This document shows positions 33,508 through 41,267 of a DNA stretch of 64,000 bases, piece after piece. The translations under genes were made by a program, and so were the position numbers. The stretch's first letter is position 1; each line of letters begins with the position of its first letter. The DNA is from Methylobacterium sp. WL1. Its GTDB lineage: Bacteria > Pseudomonadota > Alphaproteobacteria > Rhizobiales > Beijerinckiaceae. The notes below the pieces were generated by a model. The model searched no databases and had not been told where the DNA came from. It was given only the letters and a program-made list of their open reading frames with translations. The stretch spans positions 2,421,001-2,485,000 of the forward strand of contig NZ_CP042823.1 of assembly GCF_008000895.1 (NCBI RefSeq). Direction: 5' to 3'.

Positions 33508-34107
33508 TTACGCGGCCTTCACCTTCTGCACGTCGAAGCTCGGACCTTGCGGGGTCATCCGATCGTGCGAGACGATCCGCTCGTCCGGCCCTACCACCCC
33601 GAGGCTGACGTCGCGGTCGGGCAGGACGACCGTGGTGGTCTTGTTGACGTGCACCAGCACGTGGCGCCGGAGGGGCACCGAGGCCGCTGCCCAGCGCTTG
33701 AGCTGGCCGTAATAGGGCTCCCGCCGCCAGACGTTCGCTTGGCCGGGATCGACCTGCACGTTCATGTTGCGGGACAGGGGGTCCAGGGTGAGCACCATCT
33801 TGGCGCGGTCGGGCTTCCATTCCGGGCCCAGCCAGCTCTCGGTCATCCAGAGGCAGTGGAACGCCCGGCAATGGTCGGGGCGCGTCGCGTGGATCGCGCA
33901 GCCCTGGCCGGCCTTGGTATGGCGGCACCACTGGCCCGCGACGCTCTCCACCGCCGGCACGTCGTAAACCTTGCAGCACAGGGTGCAGGCGCCGCAGGCG
34001 CGGCCTGGGGCCGGCTGCGCCACGAAGGTTTCGGGCGCGAGGACGGGTGAAGGACCGGAAGTGAGCATGAATCGTGCGTCGCGCGGGTCAAACACGGGGG
34101 CATGCAT
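33508..34107 (-). CDS. YkgJ-type cysteine-cluster protein
   Basis: 199 residues; M14 (34068) is an alternative start. The cluster RACGACTLCCKVYDV (about residues 37-50) plus QWCRHTKAGQGCAIHATRP and DHCRAFHCLW gives the CxxCxxCC...C...C...C...C pattern of the UPF0153/YkgJ family, thought to bind zinc or iron. The rest has no known domain (VLTLDPLSRNMNVQVDPG, YYGQLKRWAAAS). Cytosolic. It is 40 bases upstream of the glutathione peroxidase gene and probably co-transcribed. Function unknown in the family. Confidence 0.83.
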   Translation of the reverse strand: MHAPVFDPRDARFMLTSGPSPVLAPETFVAQPAPGRACGACTLCCKVYDVPAVESVAGQWCRHTKAGQGCAIHATRPDHCRAFHCLWMTESWLGPEWKPDRAKMVLTLDPLSRNMNVQVDPGQANVWRREPYYGQLKRWAAASVPLRRHVLVHVNKTTTVVLPDRDVSLGVVGPDERIVSHDRMTPQGPSFDVQKVKAA

Positions 34108-34201
34108 CCGGCAAAGGCCGGGCGCAGGGCCGCGGGACTACCTGCACGGGCATCGGGTCGGTAGTGTGGCGGATCCCCTGGGCATGAGGACGGTGCAAAC
34201 G

Positions 34202-35587
34202 ATGCTCTCGAATCTCGCGACCCGCGACGTAGAAACCCTGCTCCACCCCTACACCAACCTGTCGGCTCACCGACATACCGGCCCGCTGGTCCTGGAGCGC
34301 GGCGACGGCGTCCACGTCTACGACACGGAGGGCCGGTCCTACATCGAGGGCATGTCGGGGCTGTGGTGCACCGCGCTGGGCTACTCGAATGCGGAACTGG
34401 TGGAGGCGGCCCGGGTCCAGATGGGCCGGCTGCCCTTCACCCACCTGTTCTCCGGTCGCAGCCACGATCCGGGGATCGAGTTGGCCGAGACCCTCAAGGA
34501 GCTGATGCCGGTCCCGACCTCGAAGATCTTTTTCACATCGTCCGGGTCGGAAGCGAACGACACGCAGGTGAAGCTGACCTGGTACTACAACAACGCGGTG
34601 GGCCGGCCGCAGAAGAAGAAGATCATCGCGCGGCAGAAGGGCTATCACGGCGTCACCGTCGCCAGCGCCTCGATGACTGGCCTCACGGCGAACCACGCCG
34701 ACTGGGACCTGCCGCTGCCCGGTTTCCTGCACGTCGCTTGCCCGCATTTCTACCGGGGCGCCCAGCTGGGCGAGACCGAGGACGCTTACTCGGCCCGCCT
34801 CGCCGACGAGTTGGAGCAGACGATCCTGCGCGAGGGCCCCGAGACGGTCGCGGCCTTCATAGCCGAGCCGGTGATGGGCGCCGGCGGGGCGATCGTGCCG
34901 CCGCGCGGCTACTTTGCGGCGATCCAGGCGGTGCTGGCGAAATACGAGGTCCGGCTCATCGCCGACGAGGTGATCTGCGGCTTCGGCCGGCTCGGCACAT
35001 GGTTCGGCAGCGAGGCGCTGGGGATCCGGCCCGATTCGATCTCCTTCGCCAAGGCACTGACCTCCGCCTACATGCCGCTCGGCGGCGTCAGCATCGACGA
35101 GCCGCTCTACGAGGCGATGATCGGCCAGAGCGAGAAGCTCGGCACCTTCGGGCACGGCACCACCTATTCCGGACATCCCGTCGCGGCCGCGGTGGCGCTG
35201 AAGGCGATCGAGATCTACCGGCGCGACCGGGTGATCGAGGGCGCGGCCGAGAAGGCGCCGCACTTCCAGCGCCGGCTCTCGGCGCTGGCCGAGCACGACA
35301 TCGTCGGCGAGGCCGGCGGCATCGGGCTGATCGGCGGGCTGGAGATCGTCGCCGACAAGGCCAGCAAGCGCCAGTACGAGCCTAAGGCCGGTGTGGCCGC
35401 CCGCTGCGTCGCCTTCGCGCAGGCCGAGGGCCTGATCGTGCGGGCGCTCACCGGCGACCGGGTCGCCGTCTGCCCGCCGCTGATCATCAGCCCCGACGAG
35501 ATCGACGCGCTGTTCGACCGGCTCGGCCGGGCGCTCGACCGCACCCGCGACTGGATCCGCTCCGAGGGGCTGGAGGCGGTAGGCTAA
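34202..35587 (+). CDS. Class III (omega-type) pyridoxal-phosphate aminotransferase
   Basis: 461 residues from ATG 34202 (MLSNLATRDVETLLHPYTNLSAH); an ATG at 34184 is possible. Family marks: SYIEGMSGLWCTALGYSN, FFTSSGSEANDTQVKL, QKGYHGVTVASASMTGL, AAFIAEPVMGAGG, LIADEVICGFGRLG with the Asp that binds the PLP nitrogen, and the PLP lysine in SFAKALTSAYMPLGG. The pattern GMSGLWC and length fit omega-amino acid:pyruvate or putrescine/GABA aminotransferases. The amino donor cannot be told. Monocistronic; convergent with the CorC-type gene across a 210-base gap that carries an inverted repeat. Confidence 0.93.
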   Translation: MLSNLATRDVETLLHPYTNLSAHRHTGPLVLERGDGVHVYDTEGRSYIEGMSGLWCTALGYSNAELVEAARVQMGRLPFTHLFSGRSHDPGIELAETLKELMPVPTSKIFFTSSGSEANDTQVKLTWYYNNAVGRPQKKKIIARQKGYHGVTVASASMTGLTANHADWDLPLPGFLHVACPHFYRGAQLGETEDAYSARLADELEQTILREGPETVAAFIAEPVMGAGGAIVPPRGYFAAIQAVLAKYEVRLIADEVICGFGRLGTWFGSEALGIRPDSISFAKALTSAYMPLGGVSIDEPLYEAMIGQSEKLGTFGHGTTYSGHPVAAAVALKAIEIYRRDRVIEGAAEKAPHFQRRLSALAEHDIVGEAGGIGLIGGLEIVADKASKRQYEPKAGVAARCVAFAQAEGLIVRALTGDRVAVCPPLIISPDEIDALFDRLGRALDRTRDWIRSEGLEAVG

Positions 35588-35680
35588 GGGTCTGAACCGA
35601 GCCTTATCGAGGTGTTTGGCGCGACCTGTCCCGCTTGTCGTGCGACGCCGGGATCCTCGCAGCGGCGCTTCCGTGACCCG

Positions 35681-35724
35681 CCGCGTCATCCCGGGGCGCC
35701 GCAGGCGGGCCCGGGATGACGCGG
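35681..35724. repeat. Inverted repeat between convergent genes
   Basis: CCGCGTCATCCCGGG (35681-35695) and CCCGGGATGACGCGG (35710-35724): perfect 15-base arms, 14-base loop. It lies between the stops of the aminotransferase (35587) and CorC-type (35798) genes. It shares the TCATCCCGGG core with the element at 32782. It may serve as a two-way transcription terminator or RNA-stability element. Confidence 0.8.
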
Positions 35725-35797
35725 CAACGGCTTGGTCGTTCGTTCGATTCCCCCGCTGTCGGCGGAGGCGTGTTCATCGAATGCCTCCGACGACCCC

Positions 35798-37120
35798 TCA
35801 CACCGGGTCGCGCTGAGCCTCCGCCTGCGCGGTGGTCTGGATGCCCGTGGCGGTCAACGGCGTGATCCGCAGGGTGGTGATCCGGTTCTTGGCCTTTCGG
35901 ATCACTTGGAAGCGGAATCCGTGAAAGTTGAAGGCGGTGCCCTGGTCGGGGATGGTCCGGGCTTCGTGGATGACCAGGCCCGCGATGGTGGTGGCCTCGT
36001 CGTCGGGCAGGTTCCAGTCCATCGCCCGGTTGAGGTCGCGAATCGGGACGCCGCCATCGACATTGACCGATCCGTCGCCCTGCGGGCGCACGCCCGAGAC
36101 GGTGACATCGTGCTCGTCGGCGATCTCTCCGACGATCTCCTCCAGGATGTCCTCCAGGGTCACGAGGCCCATGACCTCGCCGTACTCGTCGACCACCAGG
36201 GCGAAGTGGGTCTTCTTGGTCAGGAACGCCTTGAGCTGGGCGCGCAGCGACGTCGTTCCCGGCACGAACCAGGTCTCCAGCGCCAGGGCCTCGACCTTCA
36301 GCCCCGAGGCGTCGCCGCCCGCCGCGTCGAGGGCCCGCAGCAGATCCTTGGCGTGGAGCACGCCCACGATGTTTTCGAGCGTGCCGCGCCAGAGGGGCAT
36401 GCGGGTATAGGGCGAGGCCAGCACCGCCCGGACGATGTCCTCGGAGGGCTGGTCGGCGTCGATCGCCCGCATCTTGGTGCGGTGGACCATCACGTCCGAG
36501 ACCGACAGGTTCGATAGGTCGAGCAGACCGCCGAGCATGTCGCGCTCGGCCTTGGCGACGCCACCCTCCCGGTGCATCAGCGCCACCTGCCCACGCAGCT
36601 CCTCGGAGGCGGTGAGGATCGACTGGTGCTCGCCGATGGTGATGCCGAACGGCTTCAGCATCAGCCGAACCAAGTGCTCGATGGAGATCGCCGCCGGGCC
36701 CATGATGGCGACCGCGAAGGCTACCGGCCGGGCCATCAGCAGGGCCGCCTTGTCGGGCTTGGAGATGGCCAGCGTCTTCGGCAGTACCTCGGCGAAGACG
36801 ATGACCAGCACCGACATGCCGACGGTCGCGTAGATCACGCCGTTCTTGCCGAACAGGGCGGTGAGCACGCTGGTGGTGAAGGCCGAGGCGCCGATCGCCA
36901 CGATGTTGTAGCCGATCAGCATCGCGCCGATGAAGCGCTCCCGGATCGCCAGGATGCGGTTGACGATCGCCGCCCGCGGGTCGCCCGACTGTTCGAGGGC
37001 GTGCATCCGCGCCCGGGAGGCGGCCGTGAAAGCGGTCTCGGCGCCCGCAAAGAAGGCCGAGAGCAGCAGTGAGATCACCACGATGCTCGCGGCGAACCAC
37101 AGGTCGATATGGGTGTCCAT
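35798..37120 (-). CDS. CNNM/CBS-domain membrane protein, HlyC/CorC family
   Basis: 440 residues from the ATG at 37120; a TTG at 37129 is in frame but lacks support. An N-terminal DUF21/CNNM domain with about four membrane segments (IVVISLLLSAFFAGAETAFTA, LIGYNIVAIGASAF, VGMSVLVIVFAEVLPKTLA, FAVAIMGPAAI), then a CBS pair (~205-330: VSDVMVHRTKMRAIDAD, RMPLWRGTLENIVGVLHAKDLL, FALVVDEYGEVMGLVTLEDILEEIVGEI), then a C-terminal CorC_HlyC domain (~345-425: VDGGVPIRDLNRAMDW). Family members export Mg2+ or Co2+ or sense such ions. In many alphaproteobacteria the gene lies near rnc/era or aroB; that context is absent here. Confidence 0.93.
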   Translation of the reverse strand: MDTHIDLWFAASIVVISLLLSAFFAGAETAFTAASRARMHALEQSGDPRAAIVNRILAIRERFIGAMLIGYNIVAIGASAFTTSVLTALFGKNGVIYATVGMSVLVIVFAEVLPKTLAISKPDKAALLMARPVAFAVAIMGPAAISIEHLVRLMLKPFGITIGEHQSILTASEELRGQVALMHREGGVAKAERDMLGGLLDLSNLSVSDVMVHRTKMRAIDADQPSEDIVRAVLASPYTRMPLWRGTLENIVGVLHAKDLLRALDAAGGDASGLKVEALALETWFVPGTTSLRAQLKAFLTKKTHFALVVDEYGEVMGLVTLEDILEEIVGEIADEHDVTVSGVRPQGDGSVNVDGGVPIRDLNRAMDWNLPDDEATTIAGLVIHEARTIPDQGTAFNFHGFRFQVIRKAKNRITTLRITPLTATGIQTTAQAEAQRDPV

Positions 37121-37180
37121 CGGTTCCAAGAGGCACGACTCGGGCGGCAGGAAGGCCGCCCATATAGCGTCTCGTTCGGG

Positions 37181-38740
37181 TTATTGCGCGCCGATCCGGC
37201 GCACCGTCCACGTCGCCCAGTAGACCGGCCGCCCGTACAGGGTCGAGGCGTCGCGCCCTGAGGCCGTCGGTGCCAGCCGGTCGAGCCAAGTCAGGAACCC
37301 GGCCTTGCCCGGATAGATCGCAGGGGTGTCGAGATTGCCCTGCGCATCCGTCATCCAGAAATGCGCGCTGCGGTCGTAGCGGCCGGTGCCGTCGCCCCCT
37401 GAGCGGAGCCCGAGATAAGCCGGCGAGCGGCCGGCCGCCATCGGGTCAGCGTAGAGGGTGAGTGCCCCGATCCCGTCGAGGTTCATGTCGGGCGTGTATT
37501 GCAGGCAGATATCGGCCACGGGCCCCCCCGGGGCGTTGGCCGGGCGTTGGCAGGTGTAGGACACCGCCCAGCGCTGCATGCCCTTGGCGCGCGCTACCCG
37601 GACGATGCTCCCGGGCGGCAGCGGCCCGGCGAGACTTTTCGCCGCCGACCAAACCTTCGCGGCCGAGAGGTCCTTCGAGGTGCGCAGGTAGAGCGCTGTG
37701 CGGCGCTTCTCGGGGGCGAGCCCGCAATCCTCGGGCACTACGTCCGTGTAGACGTAGTGGTAGGTGCGGTCGACCACGCTAATCGAGCCCGCGAGCCCGT
37801 GGGTCTCGAAGGCCGGCGCCGGGCAGGACGAGGCGATCGGCTTGCCGGCCTCGTCGGCCACCGGGGCGGGGGTCGGCGGCGTGCCGCGACCGCCGGGGGT
37901 GAACGGCGTCCAGGCAAGCCCGTAGCCGTCCGGGCTGCGCGTGCGGATCTCGAAGGTCTGGAAGTCGAGGGTGCGGGCCGCGATCTGCACCCGTCGCCTG
38001 ATGTCGGCCGGCTGGTCGGCGGCCTCGTCCCGCGCGGACTTGCGGCGCCCGCGCCGCCGGCCCGCCGACTCGGGTTCCGGGTCGCCGCCGACATTCACCC
38101 GCTCCTGCCCGAGCAGGAAGACGTAGCTGTAGGCCTCCCCGGCCCAATCGCGGCCCGAGACCGCGATCGGGTCGCGGGGGCCGATACCCTCGGCGGTCGG
38201 AAGCGGCTCGGACCAGCCGCGGCCCCGCGCACGCTCCTCGGGGAGATCGACCCAGAACCGGTCGGCCGAGGGCGGCAGCGTCGTGGCCAGCGCCTCCGGG
38301 CTGCGCCCGGTGCGAAGGGACCCACCGTCGCGGCTGTCGGTGGCGCGCCGCTCCGGGCAGGGCTCGTCCCGCCGGCGCGACGCCAGCGGGCTCTGGCCCT
38401 GAAAGATCATCTGCAGCGGCCCCGGCGTCTCCGCGCGCGGCAGCCGCAGGATCTGGACGCCGCGCACGAATGCGCAGGGCGCCGGCGCGATCAGCACGCC
38501 CTCTGCCTCGGTCCCGTCGCGGCAGATCTCCAGGCCGCCGCCCCCGGTTACGTAGCAGCTCGGCGCGCTGGCCTCGGCGGCCCGAGCCTCGGCCGGAGGC
38601 GGTGCTGCGACGAAGCCGAGCACCAGGGCACCGAGCAGCGCCGCGGTCCGCGACGGCAAACACCAGGGCTTGTCGTGGTTGTTAGACTGACAATCGACGG
38701 TATCGGCAGGCGTCGTCGCGGCGGCGTTCAAAGATGTCAC
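37181..38740 (-). CDS. Predicted secreted protein of unknown function (519 aa)
   Basis: The N-terminus has a hydrophobic stretch (TAALLGALVLGFVAAPPPAEARAA, residues ~32-55) after ~30 polar residues, which looks like a signal sequence; a start at a later codon is possible. The body (~60-519) is rich in Gly, Pro, Asp and Trp with paired aromatic motifs (RTYHYVYTDVVP, YSYVFLLGQERV, RWAVSYTCQRP, YTPDMNLDGIGALTLY), which suggests a beta-rich, possibly propeller-like fold. Several Cys pairs fit disulfides. No family recognised. Monocistronic, 60 bases upstream of the CorC-type gene on the same strand. Confidence 0.75.
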   Translation of the reverse strand: MTSLNAAATTPADTVDCQSNNHDKPWCLPSRTAALLGALVLGFVAAPPPAEARAAEASAPSCYVTGGGGLEICRDGTEAEGVLIAPAPCAFVRGVQILRLPRAETPGPLQMIFQGQSPLASRRRDEPCPERRATDSRDGGSLRTGRSPEALATTLPPSADRFWVDLPEERARGRGWSEPLPTAEGIGPRDPIAVSGRDWAGEAYSYVFLLGQERVNVGGDPEPESAGRRRGRRKSARDEAADQPADIRRRVQIAARTLDFQTFEIRTRSPDGYGLAWTPFTPGGRGTPPTPAPVADEAGKPIASSCPAPAFETHGLAGSISVVDRTYHYVYTDVVPEDCGLAPEKRRTALYLRTSKDLSAAKVWSAAKSLAGPLPPGSIVRVARAKGMQRWAVSYTCQRPANAPGGPVADICLQYTPDMNLDGIGALTLYADPMAAGRSPAYLGLRSGGDGTGRYDRSAHFWMTDAQGNLDTPAIYPGKAGFLTWLDRLAPTASGRDASTLYGRPVYWATWTVRRIGAQ

Positions 38741-38946
38741 GTCTATCGCCGCTGTCGTTCGGGTTGTTGGAAAGGATCGGCAGCCTCTAGCCTATGGTCC
38801 GGCAAGCGGAAAGTGGCGTGGACCACGCATGCCGGGGCCGGCGTCGCACCTGTCGCGTTCGGCGAGGCGAACCCGGCGGCCACTCGCCCGTTGTCGCGGC
38901 TTGAGGGCGGAAACGTCCGACCCAGTCAGCGTCCGGAGACCAGCGC

Positions 38947-39345
38947 ATGGATATCGCCGTCGAGACCGTCACCGACATCGTTCTGCGGCTGCGCGCCATC
39001 GAGGTGAAGGAGGGCAACACCGATCCGGATTCGGGCTCGAACCCGATCGACGACGGCTCCACCGACGTACTTATCTCGGGCACCGACGACGCAACGGAAT
39101 CCGAGGTCCGCGGCGCCATCGCGGGCCTCGACGACGACGCCCGGGCCGAACTGCTCGCCCTCCTGTATGTCGGCCGCGGCGACATGGAGCCGGAGGAGTG
39201 GGGCGAGGCGGTCCGCTTCGCCCGCGAGCGTGAGGCCGCGGGCGAAGGCGCCGTGAAGGAATTGCTGGGAGCGCCCGATGCCGGCGACCTCCTGGAGGAG
39301 GGCCTCGACGCGATGGGGCTGACCCCCGAATTGCCGCAAGCCTGA
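38947..39345 (+). CDS. DUF3775-family protein
   Basis: 132 residues, very acidic. It begins MDIAVETVTDIVLRLRAIEVKE, has a disordered acidic centre (TDPDSGSNPIDDGSTDVL), and a conserved C-terminal half (EVRGAIAGLDDDARAELLALLYVGRGDMEPEEW then AVRFAREREAAGEGAVKELLGAPDAGDLLEEGL) that fits DUF3775, a family of small proteins common in alphaproteobacteria. No biochemical role is known. It stops 23 bases before the APP1-type phosphatase gene, so the two probably form an operon. Confidence 0.82.
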   Translation: MDIAVETVTDIVLRLRAIEVKEGNTDPDSGSNPIDDGSTDVLISGTDDATESEVRGAIAGLDDDARAELLALLYVGRGDMEPEEWGEAVRFAREREAAGEGAVKELLGAPDAGDLLEEGLDAMGLTPELPQA

Positions 39346-39368
39346 GCCGCTCGACGGAGACCGGCCCC

Positions 39369-40649
39369 ATGGCTTCACGGGTTCGCCGCGGCGCCACCAA
39401 GGCGCTGCGGGTCCTCACCCGCCCGGTCCGTCGCGCCCAGGGGCACGGCGGCTCCGGCCTCGGCGGGCTCGTGGTCGAGCCTTATCGCGGCTACGGCTCG
39501 CGCGATGAGATCTTCCTGATCGGCCGGGTGTTCCGGCAATCGCCCGGCATCCCCGGAGAGGACCCGGATTCCTTCAGGGCCCAGTGGCGCGACCTACGCC
39601 GCCGCATCGCCCGGCGCACGGTGGCGGGCGCTGCGATCACGGCCCGGTTCGGCGGGGACGCGACCCGGGTCGAGACTGACCGCGATGGCTATTTCCGCCT
39701 GCGTCTCCAACCGCGCGACCTGCCGGGGCAGCCTGGCGCATGGCATCCGGTGGACCTCGTCCTCGAAGATACGACACCGATCCCCGCCGAGGGCGCGGTG
39801 TTCATCCCGCCAGACGGCTGCCGCTGCGTGGTGATCAGCGACATCGACGACACGGTGATGCACACCGGCGTCGCCAACAAGCTGAAGATGCTCTGGCGGC
39901 TGTTTGTGGAGGATGCCGACAGCCGGGTTGCGTTCCCGGGTGTCGCCGCCCTGTACCGGGCCCTGCACGCGGGTGCCGGCGGAGCCGAGGGCAACCCGAT
40001 GCTCTACGTCTCCCGTGCGCCCTGGGGCCTCTACGAGATGCTGTCGGAGTTCTTCCAGCGGCACGGCATCCCGGTTGGCCCGGTGCTGTTCCTGCGGGAA
40101 TGGGGCCTGTCCTGGACGCACCCGCTGCCGCGCCGGGCCACCGACCACAAACAGGCGCTGATCCGGCACATGCTGTCGCTCTACCGCGACCTGCCTTTCG
40201 TGCTGATCGGCGACAGCGGCCAGCACGATCCGGAGGTCTATGCGCAGATCGTCGAGGAGCATCCCGGGCGGGTGCTGGCGGTCTACATCCGCAACGTCTC
40301 CAACGGTGCCACCCGGGTCGAGGAGATCGTCCGGCTGGCCGGCGCCGTGGCCCGGGCGGGCTCCAGCCTCGTGCTCGCCGCCGACAGCGTCGCCATGGCG
40401 GAGCACGCGGCCGGGATTGGGCTGATCACCGCGGACGCGGTCGCCCGGGTCGCCGACGAGCATGCCGGCGCCGACACCCCACCGCGCCGCGAGACCGCAA
40501 GGATCACCGCCGAGCCCGGCGGAACCACCACCGAGGCCGCGATCTCGCCCGACGCCGTGGCGGATGCCTTGGTCGGCGACGGAACCGTGCCGGCCACCGT
40601 CGTCGTGGAGCCGGAATGCCCGGCCTCCCTGCCCCGGGCAACGGTGTGA
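39369..40649 (+). CDS. APP1-type phosphatidate phosphatase domain protein (DUF2183)
   Basis: 426 residues. The key motif DIDDT (158-162: Asp158, Asp160, Thr162) in VVISDIDDTVMHTGV is the DxDxT motif of HAD-type phosphatidate phosphatases such as yeast App1. The DUF2183 domain extends to about residue 340 (MLYVSRAPWGLYEMLSEFFQRHGIP, HKQALIRHMLSLYRDLPFVLIGDSGQHDPEVY, VLAVYIRNVSN). The C-terminal ~70 residues are low complexity. No signal peptide or membrane segment is evident. It may remove phosphate from phosphatidic acid or another lipid phosphate; the substrate in bacteria is not known. It follows the DUF3775 gene. Confidence 0.88.
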   Translation: MASRVRRGATKALRVLTRPVRRAQGHGGSGLGGLVVEPYRGYGSRDEIFLIGRVFRQSPGIPGEDPDSFRAQWRDLRRRIARRTVAGAAITARFGGDATRVETDRDGYFRLRLQPRDLPGQPGAWHPVDLVLEDTTPIPAEGAVFIPPDGCRCVVISDIDDTVMHTGVANKLKMLWRLFVEDADSRVAFPGVAALYRALHAGAGGAEGNPMLYVSRAPWGLYEMLSEFFQRHGIPVGPVLFLREWGLSWTHPLPRRATDHKQALIRHMLSLYRDLPFVLIGDSGQHDPEVYAQIVEEHPGRVLAVYIRNVSNGATRVEEIVRLAGAVARAGSSLVLAADSVAMAEHAAGIGLITADAVARVADEHAGADTPPRRETARITAEPGGTTTEAAISPDAVADALVGDGTVPATVVVEPECPASLPRATV

Positions 40650-41006
40650 TGATTTAGGGGAAGATGAGGGAATTTTTCCGGGCTTGCGGAAGCCTACGCC
40701 GTCACCGCGGAATGCGTGCAGCCGGGATCGAGGCCGGTCTTCAGCGGATCGACGGCACGTTGCAAGCCCAGCACCTCACGGCCCCGGGTGCTCCGGAAGC
40801 CAAGACGATGATCGGCGCGATGGCCCGGCTCCCGGACGCGCATCTGGCCCGCTGAGAGCCCGGGGCTCGGCACCTTGTGGTGAGCAACGCTCTCCCCATG
40901 TTGCAATGCAGCATTTCAGAGAACGCGCTTCTCGTTCCGAGCGGGCCTCCTAGGTTGGAGCGCTCGCGTGCCGGCCCCCACTCGTGTCGATCCCCGGAGC
41001 CCCTCC
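40650..41006. other. Intergenic stretch without a supported gene
   Basis: About 360 bases between the DUF2183 gene and the next small gene. An open frame of 63 codons (40664-40855) has a ribosome site too close to its start and no family features, so it is not called. No terminator or repeat is evident. Confidence 0.45.
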
Positions 41007-41264
41007 GTGCAAACCTATACCCTCGCGATTGCCGACGGCGTGCTGTTCGCCTGCCTGCCCGACGAGGCCGACATCTCGGCCGCGATCACCGAGGCCGCGG
41101 CGACCAATTACGGCTTCGGCCTGAACCTCGACATCGTCCGCGGCGCGACACTCACGAACGCCAAGGCGCCGGAGGACGAGGTCGTCTGGCAGGAAGGCTC
41201 GGACAGCGAACTGCTCGATGAGCAGGGGCGCCGCTACCGCTACGCGGTTCGCCGTCACTCCTGA
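41007..41264 (+). CDS. Small hypothetical protein (85 aa)
   Basis: GTG start at 41007 with GGAG eight bases upstream (the frame opens earlier at 40968 without a ribosome site). The acidic protein (VQTYTLAIADGVLFACLPDEADISAAITEAAATNYG) has no signal or known domain. GC-rich third positions support it as a gene. Its stop is three bases from the stop of the convergent TadG-like gene. Function not assigned. Confidence 0.6.
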   Translation: MQTYTLAIADGVLFACLPDEADISAAITEAAATNYGFGLNLDIVRGATLTNAKAPEDEVVWQEGSDSELLDEQGRRYRYAVRRHS

Positions 41265-41267
41265 TCG

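Noticed and set aside
40664..40855. 63-codon frame after the APP1-type gene
   Set aside because: The ribosome-like GGGGA is only two bases from the ATG and the product matches nothing recognised.
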